Source: Sulfurimonas sp. (GTDB lineage: Bacteria > Campylobacterota > Campylobacteria > Campylobacterales > Sulfurimonadaceae). Taken from it: DNA of 12,060 nt. Under the pieces are notes generated by a model. The model was not told where the DNA came from. It searched no databases and saw only the letters and a program-made list of their open reading frames with translations. Of the stretch, positions 1 through 6,313 are shown piece after piece. The DNA is taken from contig JALUKS010000199.1 in assembly GCA_027056465.1 (NCBI GenBank), positions 1-12,060 on the forward strand, in the 5' to 3' direction. Within the stretch, counting starts at the first letter, position 1, and the number at the start of each line of letters is the position of its first letter. Made by a program: the position numbers and the translations under genes.

Positions 1-9
1 GGGGGGGGG
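1..9. repeat. Poly-G tract at window edge
   Basis: The window opens with nine consecutive G residues; the tract may be longer outside the window. It lies about 30 bp beyond the stop codon of the minus-strand sensor kinase, in a locus that is otherwise strongly A/T-rich. Long G/C homopolymers are the usual phase-variation tracts of Campylobacter and Helicobacter, but no reading frame through this one can be judged from here. Confidence 0.5.
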
Positions 10-38
10 TGTAATTACCAAATTATAACTAAATAGTT

Positions 39-1418
39 CTAAAAAAGGACTTTAAAGGAAGAACCCTCATGCTCTTTACTTTGTATCTCTAACTTAAAAT
101 GATGGAGTTTGAGGATATTGCTTACTATGAAAAGTCCTAATCCTAAAGAGTTGTTCCAACTGTTTTCATTGACTCTGTAAAACTTACTTGTGAGGTTGTC
201 AATGTCTTTTTTGGAAATACCTATACCGGAGTCATGAACACTGAAACTCTTCTCATTAAATGCAATGATGACTTCATCTTCTGAGTATTTAAAGGCATTT
301 TCTACAAGATTTGTGATAACTACACTAAAAAGAGTGTTATCTCCTTTTATGCTTATATTATTCTCTCCTTGTATGAGCACTTCGCGTTTAGGGTAGTTAA
401 GTTTGATACTCTCGACTGTATCTTCTATAATTTCTGTCAGATTGATGGTTTTGAAGTTCATCTCCTGTTGCCCACTATCTAGTTTACTAGAGAGTCTTAG
501 TGTGTCTATAAGTTCACTTAGTTTTGTACCATTTTTATATATCTTTTTGAGAAATTTTTGGCGAATGTTTGGGTTTATCTCTGCATCTTCTATAAGAGTT
601 TGTGAATAGCCATTTATAACAGCTATTGGGTTTTTAAACTCATGAGAAATTGCAGAAATAATGTCATCTTTTTGCTTGTTTGATGTTTGGAGTTTTGTAG
701 TAAATTTACTCTTTTGTTTCTCTTTTTTGACTAATATTTGAGCAACTTTTGTGAGTAAAGAAGTGATGTCATAAAACTCCCGAGAGAGTTCAGAACGGAT
801 GTAAGTCTCTTTTTGCTTTTTTGTAAGAGAGCTTAAAAAATTTGCTATTCTTTGCACTTCTTTTTCTATTTGTCTACTTGCTTTAAAGGTAACACTTAGT
901 ACGAAAAGAAAAAAGAGTATCAAAAATCCAATAATTTCTTCACCAAGAATTAAGATGTCTGCGTTGATATTTTTGATCTCTTTAGAGAGTCGTATGTAGA
1001 GTGGCGGATTGAAGTTGTCGTAGCGTTTAGCTATATAGAGAAGTTCTTTGTTTAGTGTTTTAGAGTGTCTTATTTTAAAGCCGTACTCCTGTGTATTTGC
1101 TTGTAGGATTTCATCGCGGTACTTATGGTTTTCCATCTCTTTTTTGTCCTTGTCGGACTCGGCTAGAACTGTTCCATTAAGGTCTATTATGGTCAAACGC
1201 AGCCCTGTGCCATTTTTTATCTCTTTTGTAAGAAGGTCAAGATTTTTATTGTTTTGTACATTTAGTGCAATAATGTTAATGTTGTTTTCGAGAGACTCTT
1301 TGGTCTGTTCTATATGAAAATTTTTTATCCAGTAGTAAAATAAACCACCAAGAGTAAAAAAAAGGATAGAGAAGATTAGTAAAAACTTACGAAGAATTAT
1401 TTCACGAATATTTAACAA
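39..1418 (-). CDS. phoR: PhoR-like sensor histidine kinase
   Basis: This is an inner-membrane two-component kinase of 459 residues, predicted to phosphorylate the PhoB-like regulator encoded just upstream. Two membrane segments (about 11-30 and 153-178) bracket a periplasmic domain of about 120 residues containing GLRLTIIDLNGTVLAES and MENHKYRDEI, a pattern I associate with PhoR-type extracellular sensor domains. A short linker follows, then HisKA with phospho-acceptor H259 in ISHEFKNP, and an HATPase with N box N374, G1 DSGIG (396-400) and G2 GLGL (426-429). No PAS domain is evident between membrane and kinase. The start is TTG: the upstream ATG is in the phoB frame, no other early start exists, and GAGGGA sits 8 nt before it. 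The start overlaps the phoB stop by 7 nt, implying translational coupling. It is the last gene of the pstB-phoU-phoB-phoR operon. Kinase identity is certain; the PhoR role rests on context and the sensor domain. Confidence 0.92.
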   Translation of the reverse strand: MLNIREIILRKFLLIFSILFFTLGGLFYYWIKNFHIEQTKESLENNINIIALNVQNNKNLDLLTKEIKNGTGLRLTIIDLNGTVLAESDKDKKEMENHKYRDEILQANTQEYGFKIRHSKTLNKELLYIAKRYDNFNPPLYIRLSKEIKNINADILILGEEIIGFLILFFLFVLSVTFKASRQIEKEVQRIANFLSSLTKKQKETYIRSELSREFYDITSLLTKVAQILVKKEKQKSKFTTKLQTSNKQKDDIISAISHEFKNPIAVINGYSQTLIEDAEINPNIRQKFLKKIYKNGTKLSELIDTLRLSSKLDSGQQEMNFKTINLTEIIEDTVESIKLNYPKREVLIQGENNISIKGDNTLFSVVITNLVENAFKYSEDEVIIAFNEKSFSVHDSGIGISKKDIDNLTSKFYRVNENSWNNSLGLGLFIVSNILKLHHFKLEIQSKEHEGSSFKVLF

Positions 1419-2080
1419 AACATATATCCCTCACCACGAACAGCTTGAATATAGTTTTTTTCACCCTTTGGGTCGATACTCTCTTTAAGACGCTTTATCG
1501 CTACATTTACCGTTTTGAGCTGCTTATTCTCACTATCTTCCCATACTCTTTCTAAGAGCGTATCACGGCTTAAAAGTACATTTGGATTTTTAATAAATTC
1601 AAGAAGAAGCTCTGACTCTAAATGAGTAAGCTTTACTGGTTCATTAGCTACTCTAAAGCTTTTACTGCTTGTATTATAAAGAATATCTCTATGCTTTATA
1701 ACATCTTGCGTTTGGCTTGTTCTACGGATAAGTGCTGACACACGAGCCTTGAGTTCTGCAATATTAAAAGGCTTGGTGATGTAGTCATCACCACCGCGTT
1801 CAAACCCTTCTACTATATTTTCTGAGAGATCTTTTGCACTCACATAGATAACAGGTTGGTTATACCCCTCTTGGCGAATCGTCTCTATAAACATACTTCC
1901 CTCAACACTAGGAAGATTTCTATCCATAAGAATAAGTGAAATTTCCTCTTCATCGAGAATATCTCGGACATTACTTGTATCTACACAAGGGATAACATCA
2001 TAACCTGCACTGCTAAGAGTATAGTCAAGAAGATCTAATATATCCTCTTCATCATCTACTATAAGTATTGTTTTTTTCAT
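1412..2080 (-). CDS. phoB: PhoB-like OmpR-family response regulator
   Basis: This is a 222-residue cytoplasmic transcription factor. The receiver domain (about 3-118) has the acidic pocket D9/D10, phospho-acceptor D53 (LILMDRNLP), S81 and K103 (ITKPF). A winged-helix DNA-binding domain follows (about 130-222), ending in the typical VRGEGYMF wing. Its length matches the PhoB/OmpR family. It should bind 11-bp direct repeats, and six such repeats with a fixed spacing to TATAAT occur in this window, so it is the natural candidate for their activator. It is 36 bp downstream of phoU and overlaps phoR by 7 nt. The first box, in front of pstB, would make the operon autoregulated. A weaker internal promoter may lie just before its ATG. 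Assignment as the functional PhoB, rather than a generic OmpR-type regulator, comes from the pst/phoU context. Confidence 0.93.
   Translation of the reverse strand: MKKTILIVDDEEDILDLLDYTLSSAGYDVIPCVDTSNVRDILDEEEISLILMDRNLPSVEGSMFIETIRQEGYNQPVIYVSAKDLSENIVEGFERGGDDYITKPFNIAELKARVSALIRRTSQTQDVIKHRDILYNTSSKSFRVANEPVKLTHLESELLLEFIKNPNVLLSRDTLLERVWEDSENKQLKTVNVAIKRLKESIDPKGEKNYIQAVRGEGYMFC
1427..1432 (-). promoter_or_regulatory. Ribosome binding site deciding the TTG start of phoR
   Basis: GAGGGA on the minus strand lies inside the end of phoB, 8 nt before the TTG at 1418-1416. It supports TTG as the initiation codon, since no ATG or GTG occurs in the phoR frame before the first membrane segment. 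Confidence 0.6.
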
Positions 2081-2096
2081 AGCACAATTGTAACAT

Positions 2097-2117
2097 ATTA
2101 TAGTTGTAAAGATTACT
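2097..2117 (-). promoter_or_regulatory. Possible internal promoter before phoB
   Basis: In the 36-bp gap between phoU and phoB the minus strand has AGTAATC, 8 nt, then a perfect TATAAT. AGTAATC equals a half-site of the Pho box defined elsewhere in the window, but the upstream partner half-site (TTTCATA) is poor and the spacing is 8 rather than 9. It could give basal phoBR transcription independent of the pstB promoter. Tentative. Confidence 0.3.
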
Positions 2118-2776
2118 TAGTTATGAAAATTTCCACCTTTTTTTGCATAGACTAAAAGGTTAGCGATGCTGATGGCACGAGAGGCAATTTTGCCACTTTT
2201 GCGCAGAGCTCTAAGCATCTTATGAAACTTCTCAAAAGATTTAAGTCCATCAGCTTGAGCTGAAAGATTTCTCTCTACCATCTCATAGAGATCATCGGTT
2301 TTATTCTCTTCGATAAGCACATCATTATATATCTCACCTATCTCTTCCTCATCATCACAAACAATCATACTTAGTGTAAGTTCGATAGCTTTTACCGTTG
2401 AACTCTGCATAGGTACAGCATACTCGTTAAGAGTCGCTACATCCACATCAGAGCATACAGCAGTAAAACCACGTATAAAGCTTCTTGTATTTGAGCAGGC
2501 TCGCGAGAGTTCGTTTGTTATCTTAAGATAGGCTATAACTTGACGTAAGTCTCTTGCTTCTGGAGTATAGAGTGCAAGCACTTTGATGATAGAGTTATCA
2601 ATCGCATCTGATTTTGACCCTATATTTTTTATATGAGTACGAGCCTCTTGAAACTTCTCTGCATCGCAGGTTTTTATAGCTACATTTATTAGGGTATTTG
2701 CTTCTAAGAGACCATTTCCTATCTCAAGAATTTTTCCCTTTATCTCATCTAAACTTGTCTGAAATTTTGATACCAT
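2117..2776 (-). CDS. phoU: PhoU-family phosphate signalling protein
   Basis: This 219-residue all-helical cytoplasmic protein has the length and two-repeat (two three-helix bundles) organisation of PhoU. In known systems PhoU connects the PstSCAB transporter with the PhoR kinase and keeps the regulon off when phosphate is plentiful. Family hallmarks include LYTPEARDLRQVIAYLKIT (about 70-87) in the first repeat and the matching IENKTDDLYE-type helix near 155-165. The usual metal-binding LERIGD motifs are replaced by LSRACS (90-95) and LRKSGK (191-196), so both ExxxD pairs appear lost. It lies 27 bp downstream of pstB with AAGGA 7 nt before its ATG, and upstream of phoB in one operon. Position and repeat structure make the family call secure, but a metal-free or altered mechanism is possible. 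Confidence 0.88.
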   Translation of the reverse strand: MVSKFQTSLDEIKGKILEIGNGLLEANTLINVAIKTCDAEKFQEARTHIKNIGSKSDAIDNSIIKVLALYTPEARDLRQVIAYLKITNELSRACSNTRSFIRGFTAVCSDVDVATLNEYAVPMQSSTVKAIELTLSMIVCDDEEEIGEIYNDVLIEENKTDDLYEMVERNLSAQADGLKSFEKFHKMLRALRKSGKIASRAISIANLLVYAKKGGNFHN

Positions 2777-2803
2777 TATCTTTTCCTTTTTTTTAAATAT
2801 TGA

Positions 2804-3583
2804 TTAACCGAAACGGCCAGTGATATAATCTTCTGTCTTTTTCTCTTTAGGGTTTAAGAAGATATTTTCAGTCTTGTCAAACTCTACTAAATCCCCAAGA
2901 TACATAAACGCAGTGTAGTCACTTATACGAGAAGCCTGTTGCATATTGTGTGTGACAATAGCTATACTGACATCTTTTTTCAGCTCAACGATAAGCTCTT
3001 CAATAGCCCCTGTTGAGATTGGGTCAAGTGCTGAAGTTGGCTCATCAAAAAGTAGCACTTCAGGTTTCACGGCAACTGCACGAGCGATACATAAACGCTG
3101 CTGCTGTCCTCCAGAGAGACCCATAGCAGATTTACCAAGTCTATCGTGTACCTCTTTCCAAAGAGCAGAGCCTTTGAGTGCTACTTCAACACGATCAGTA
3201 AGTTCTGTTTTATTTTTTACACCAGCGATTTTAAGACCATAAGCGACATTATCAAATATACTCATTGGAAAGGGTGTTGGCTTCTGAAAAATCATCCCGA
3301 TGCGTTGGCGAAGCTCTATAAACTCATTCTCTTTTTTGATTTGAAGAATATCGTTCACACTCTTATCTTGATCTGTGAACTCTATTTTTCCCTCATACTT
3401 ATTTCCAGGATAAAGGTCATGGATACGGTTCATACTTCTAAGAAGTGTAGATTTTCCACAACCACTCGGACCAATAAGTGCCGTAATAGCATGGCGTTTG
3501 ATAGGGAGGTTGATATTTTTAAGTGATGGATGATCCACACCGGGGTAAGTAAATGAGAATTTTTTGATGTTTAAAACTGGCAT
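2804..3583 (-). CDS. pstB: Phosphate ABC transporter ATP-binding protein PstB
   Basis: This is the 259-residue ATPase that powers high-affinity phosphate import through PstC and PstA at the inner membrane. All ABC landmarks are intact: Walker A GPSGCGKS (38-45), Q-loop Q100 within GMIFQKPTPFPMSIFDNVAY, signature LSGGQQQR (156-163), Walker B VLLFDEP (176-182) and H-loop H212 in THNMQQASRISD. The KPTPFPMSI and MQQASR strings are typical of PstB rather than of other ABC ATPases. AAGGA precedes the ATG by 9 nt. Unlike the usual pstSCAB order, pstB is separated from pstSCA by about 3.1 kb and instead heads the phoU-phoB-phoR operon, under its own Pho-box promoter. Confidence 0.97.
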   Translation of the reverse strand: MPVLNIKKFSFTYPGVDHPSLKNINLPIKRHAITALIGPSGCGKSTLLRSMNRIHDLYPGNKYEGKIEFTDQDKSVNDILQIKKENEFIELRQRIGMIFQKPTPFPMSIFDNVAYGLKIAGVKNKTELTDRVEVALKGSALWKEVHDRLGKSAMGLSGGQQQRLCIARAVAVKPEVLLFDEPTSALDPISTGAIEELIVELKKDVSIAIVTHNMQQASRISDYTAFMYLGDLVEFDKTENIFLNPKEKKTEDYITGRFG

Positions 3584-3624
3584 ATTTATAGTTCCTTGAG
3601 ATCTAAAGAGAAATTTATATTGAG

Positions 3625-3657
3625 ATTATATAAAAGTTTAGTTACATAATGGTTACG
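3625..3657 (-). promoter_or_regulatory. Pho box and -10 of the pstB-phoU-phoB-phoR operon
   Basis: Read on the minus strand: CGTAACC ATTA TGTAACT (3657-3640), then 9 nt, then TATAAT (3630-3625). The 11-bp direct repeat replaces a -35 element. The layout is identical to five other sites in this window. The expected transcript would start about 35 nt before the pstB ATG. It implies positive autoregulation of phoBR. Confidence 0.8.
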
Positions 3658-3671
3658 AGTGTCAAACTCGT
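3655..3671. repeat. Inverted repeat between the divergent Pho boxes
   Basis: ACGAGT (3655-3660) and ACTCGT (3666-3671) form a perfect 6-bp inverted repeat with a 5-nt spacer. It sits between the pstB box and the box of the plus-strand gene and overlaps the outer 3 bp of the pstB box. It may be an operator or chance. Confidence 0.35.
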
Positions 3672-3672
3672 T

Positions 3673-3705
3673 TGTAATCAACTTGCAACAAAGAACTTGT
3701 ATAAT
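3673..3705 (+). promoter_or_regulatory. Pho box and -10 of the 137-residue unknown gene
   Basis: Read on the plus strand: TGTAATC AACT TGCAACA (3673-3690), then 9 nt, then TATAAT (3700-3705). The first half-site is consensus and the second matches 4 of 7 positions. The 9-nt spacing and perfect -10 equal those of the pst promoters. It is back to back with the pstB promoter. Confidence 0.65.
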
Positions 3706-3715
3706 TCTCAAAAAT

Positions 3716-3721
3716 AAGGAG
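3716..3721 (+). promoter_or_regulatory. Ribosome binding site deciding the start at 3728
   Basis: AAGGAG lies 6 nt before the ATG at 3728. An ATG at 3659 is in the same frame, but it lies upstream of this gene's own -10 (3700-3705) and inside the regulatory region, so 3728 is the true start. Confidence 0.8.
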
Positions 3722-3727
3722 AAAAAT

Positions 3728-4141
3728 ATGAGTTATTTCGATAATGCAAAAGTTGGAGATGATGTCTTTGGTATCATCTTTGGAAAAGGTACAATTACAA
3801 ATACATTTGATGAGAGTCACTATAAAGTTATGGTTACATTTACCAATGGATATGAAGTGCCATTTACAGATGAGGGTATTCCAGGATGGGGAAATTTTAA
3901 GAAGCAAACTTGCTACTATAAAGAAGATATTGATTTAGAAAAGGTAGATTTTGCTCCAACTGAGAAAATTTTAAGTAACAAAAAAATCATAAAACTTAAA
4001 GAAACAGGTAAATTACAAGTGCGTGTTCCCTCAGGTGCATGGAAAAATGCTAAAAAGTGTCCAGATGAGTATCTTGAAGATATTTGTGAAAATGAAAAAT
4101 ACCACCTCTTTAGAAAAAAACCAAAAAATAAAACCCTTTAA
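3728..4141 (+). CDS. Unknown 137-residue protein, probable Pho regulon member
   Basis: I do not recognise a named family. The protein is soluble, with no signal peptide or membrane segment. Residues 7-65 look like a small beta-barrel (KVGDDVFGIIFGKGTITNTF, then YKVMVTFTNGYEVPFTDEGIPGW), a pattern that recalls short hypothetical proteins of phages and Bacteroidetes. Residues 85-130 form a lysine-rich second part with LQVRVPSGAW and two cysteines (C111, C120). The tail is strongly basic (RKKPKNKTL). The start is fixed by AAGGAG and by the -10 position. It is divergent from pstB, with its own Pho-like box, and its stop codon overlaps that of the convergent EAL-CBS-GGDEF gene by 3 nt of shared stop sequence. 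Expression under phosphate starvation is inferred; the function is unknown, and nucleic-acid or protein binding would be guesses. Confidence 0.85.
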   Translation: MSYFDNAKVGDDVFGIIFGKGTITNTFDESHYKVMVTFTNGYEVPFTDEGIPGWGNFKKQTCYYKEDIDLEKVDFAPTEKILSNKKIIKLKETGKLQVRVPSGAWKNAKKCPDEYLEDICENEKYHLFRKKPKNKTL

Positions 4142-5895
4142 AGCATACTACTTATAGCTATATGCTTAGGTTCTGCCTTCGCCACTTTTTTCTGCAAAGA
4201 TAAGACTTCATTTAAGATATTGATAAAGTTATTTTTCACTCTCTTCTGTTCCACGATAATGATAGAAGCACTCACACTAAGCAGAGGAAATTTTTGTACT
4301 ACTCCCTCTCTATTTTTTGTGACAATGTAGCCACTCTTTTTATCTGCATCACTATAATACTCTTTGACATTTTCAATAAATATTGAGATCGCTTGTTCTA
4401 TATGTTTCAAGCTTGTTTGAGAGTTGTCTATTATTTTATTTGCTACAAAAAAATCATCACCACCAATATGTGCTTTAAAAAAATCAGAGGGAAGGTTCTT
4501 TCGCATAATATCTGCAAAAAGTTGTATGACTCTGTCGCCATTTCTAAAACCATAGACATCATTAAAAGCTTTAAAATTATCTAAATCAAAATAGCATAAA
4601 ACATAAGACTCTTCAGTGAGCTCAATATCTGCTATATATTTTTGAATCATTCGATTTCCAGGGAGTTTCGTTAAAGGGTTCTGATCTCTTGCTGCTATTA
4701 AATTTTCTTCATTCATAATGCTTATAATTGCACGAGCAGATAAAAATCCATAGTAGTGAGAATTTTCAGTGATGATGATACCTGCTGACTCTGAGTTGCT
4801 TGAAAAAACCTCTATAATTGTGTTAATATTGCTATTAATATCTATATGAGAAGAGGGTTCAATGAAGTTTTTTAGTTTCGATTTTGTTGATGTATCGTTA
4901 TGAAGTAGAGATATGCCATAAGGAGAGTAGATATACTCTTTAATCTGATTTTCATAAAAAACACCCTTAGGTTCATTTTTACTATTTAACACAGGGACAA
5001 TCTCTCTATTTTTATGCTTTTTAAAGTACTCAACGACTTCACTCATTGTCTGTTTTCTATAGAGTGGTTCTATCTTCTGGATATAATTCTCAATGTTATT
5101 TCTGTTACTTTTATTGCGTTTAGTAGATTGTAAAAGAGTTTGAATATGCTCATACTCATTTTCTATCTCTGCACAACTTTGCATTGGGCGTTGCACAAAA
5201 TAGCCTTGCACAAGATGGCACCCAATATCTTTACAAGTGAAGAACTCCTCTTTTGTTTCAACACCCTCAGCAAGCACTTGAATACCGAGTTGGATAGAGA
5301 GGTTCGTAATACTTCTTAGCATAAGTTGCTTTTTCATACTTTTATCTATATTTTGAAGGAGGTATCTGTCTATTTTTACGATATCTGGAGTAGAATCGAA
5401 AAGGAGTTTAAATCCAGCATAGCCAGTACCAAAATCATCAATCGCTACAAAAAAATTCTCATCTCTATAGTGGGCAAGCACTCTCTCCATACTACTGTTA
5501 TCAGAAATCTCGTGGCGTTCAGATATCTCAAAACAGAGATTCTCTTTTGCAATATTTAATTTTTTAAGTATTTTATTTGTATTACCACCTGTAAAATCTG
5601 GCATCTCAAAGAGTCTATTGTCAAGATTGTAAAAGAGTTTTATATCTTCATAATTTTCTATCGTGGTAAATTTTTTAAATGTCTTTTCACGAAGTGCTAT
5701 ATCAAAAGCATAGAGTAGATTTTCATCATAGGCAGTGTCAAAGAGTTCAAATATAGATTTAAAACCAGCATCTCTAAAGTTTCTAAGAAGTGCTTCCACG
5801 GCGTATGTTTTACCTGTGTGCATATTGAGTATAGGTTGAAATACTATATCTAGCAAATCTAATCTTTCTTGCCATTTTTTTGAGAGTCCATCCAT
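4138..5895 (-). CDS. EAL-CBS-GGDEF cyclic-di-GMP protein
   Basis: This 585-residue cytoplasmic protein has no signal peptide or membrane segments. The N-terminal EAL phosphodiesterase domain (about 12-245) keeps its catalytic set: E35-A36-L37, N90, E123, D153-D154 in DDFGTGY, K174 and D176 in KIDR, E210 in LAEGVET and Q230 in QGYFVQRP. It should therefore hydrolyse cyclic-di-GMP. A pair of CBS domains follows (about 278-400), which often bind adenine nucleotides. The C-terminal GGDEF domain (about 405-575) has GGDDF (478-482) instead of GG(D/E)EF and no RxxD inhibitory site at the expected place, so it is probably a weak or inactive cyclase that may bind GTP. AAAGG precedes the ATG. The gene has its own Pho box, lies 50 bp downstream of the HTH gene and converges on the 137-residue gene. 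PhoB-controlled EAL proteins are known elsewhere (RapA of Pseudomonas fluorescens). Confidence 0.93.
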   Translation of the reverse strand: MDGLSKKWQERLDLLDIVFQPILNMHTGKTYAVEALLRNFRDAGFKSIFELFDTAYDENLLYAFDIALREKTFKKFTTIENYEDIKLFYNLDNRLFEMPDFTGGNTNKILKKLNIAKENLCFEISERHEISDNSSMERVLAHYRDENFFVAIDDFGTGYAGFKLLFDSTPDIVKIDRYLLQNIDKSMKKQLMLRSITNLSIQLGIQVLAEGVETKEEFFTCKDIGCHLVQGYFVQRPMQSCAEIENEYEHIQTLLQSTKRNKSNRNNIENYIQKIEPLYRKQTMSEVVEYFKKHKNREIVPVLNSKNEPKGVFYENQIKEYIYSPYGISLLHNDTSTKSKLKNFIEPSSHIDINSNINTIIEVFSSNSESAGIIITENSHYYGFLSARAIISIMNEENLIAARDQNPLTKLPGNRMIQKYIADIELTEESYVLCYFDLDNFKAFNDVYGFRNGDRVIQLFADIMRKNLPSDFFKAHIGGDDFFVANKIIDNSQTSLKHIEQAISIFIENVKEYYSDADKKSGYIVTKNREGVVQKFPLLSVSASIIIVEQKRVKNNFINILNEVLSLQKKVAKAEPKHIAISSML

Positions 5896-5925
5896 ATTTG
5901 ACTGCCTTTATATAAACTAGAAAAG

Positions 5926-5958
5926 ATTATATAATAGGTAGATTACTAAAGGATTACA
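5926..5958 (-). promoter_or_regulatory. Pho box and -10 of the EAL-CBS-GGDEF gene
   Basis: Read on the minus strand: TGTAATC CTTT AGTAATC (5958-5941), then 9 nt, then TATAAT (5931-5926). Both half-sites agree with the consensus. The box overlaps the last codons and stop of the upstream HTH gene (5946-5958), so the same bases encode its C-terminal NVIL and carry the putative PhoB site. The predicted 5' leader is about 24 nt. Confidence 0.78.
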
Positions 5959-6233
5959 TTTTCTTTTATGAGTTCATCACTCTTTTTTTTAGCGAACCCT
6001 GCACCTTTTTTTGTTTTTGCTTTTAGGTCGAGACTCTCTATCTCATCTCTATAATCCAAACCACTCAAGTGCATTTTGGCAAAACATTTAGCTACTACAG
6101 CAATAGCATTTGGTACTTCACCTTTTTTTTTGTATGATTGAATGTTTTTTTCACTCACTTTGATGAGTTTTGAGAATTTTGGTAAGCTTATCTCAGCATC
6201 AAGAAGAAGTTTTTTAAAGTCTATAAAAGTCAA
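5946..6233 (-). CDS. Small helix-turn-helix DNA-binding protein
   Basis: This 95-residue basic protein carries a helix-turn-helix at about 17-36 (LPKFSKLIKVSEKNIQSYKK) followed by a third helix with PNAIAVVAKCFAKM. The arrangement resembles the Xre/Cro-type repressors found widely in this phylum; no specific target is known to me. The C-terminal third is lysine-rich (KAKTKKGAGFAKKK). The only possible early start is TTG at 6233-6231: a TAG stop lies a few codons upstream in frame and the next methionine is at residue 54. A weak AGAGAGA precedes it. Its 3' end is part of the Pho box of the next gene, and a Pho-like repeat lies in its 5' leader. It could be a local regulator of its neighbours, which is inference. 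Confidence 0.75.
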   Translation of the reverse strand: MTFIDFKKLLLDAEISLPKFSKLIKVSEKNIQSYKKKGEVPNAIAVVAKCFAKMHLSGLDYRDEIESLDLKAKTKKGAGFAKKKSDELIKENVIL

Positions 6234-6259
6234 TGTTTGTGTCTCTCTTTCTAAGTATT

Positions 6260-6277
6260 TGTAATTAGATTGTAACT
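6260..6277 (+). promoter_or_regulatory. Pho-box-like direct repeat, weaker
   Basis: The plus strand reads TGTAATT AGAT TGTAACT, an 11-bp direct repeat matching the local Pho consensus at 12 of 14 positions. No TATAAT lies 9 nt downstream (a TATTAT occurs at 11 nt). The repeat lies between the HTH and histone-like genes, just downstream of a minus-strand TATAAT. It might repress the HTH gene or act on the plus-strand gene, or be chance. Confidence 0.35.
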
Positions 6278-6289
6278 TATATATATTTT

Positions 6290-6295
6290 ATTATA
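6290..6295 (-). promoter_or_regulatory. Possible -10 of the HTH gene
   Basis: TATAAT on the minus strand, about 57 nt before the TTG start at 6233. No good -35 lies 16-18 nt upstream. The predicted transcript start falls just before the Pho-like repeat at 6277-6260. Confidence 0.35.
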
Positions 6296-6313
6296 GCTTA
6301 TTGTCATAAAATA

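Noticed and set aside
403..1317. Plus-strand open frames opposite the sensor kinase
   Set aside because: Ser/Cys-rich low-complexity translations without ribosome binding sites, antisense to a well-conserved kinase gene.
2946..3526. Plus-strand open frames opposite pstB
   Set aside because: Shadows of a gene with every ABC motif; no start signals.
3659..3727. In-frame extension of the 137-residue gene to an ATG at 3659
   Set aside because: This ATG lies upstream of the Pho box and -10 of the gene and has no ribosome binding site, while AAGGAG stands 6 nt before the ATG at 3728.
4141..4167. AAGCATA...TATGCTT inverted repeat as terminator of the 137-residue gene
   Set aside because: Only 7 bp with a 13-nt loop, no T run, and located within the coding end of the EAL gene; too weak to call.
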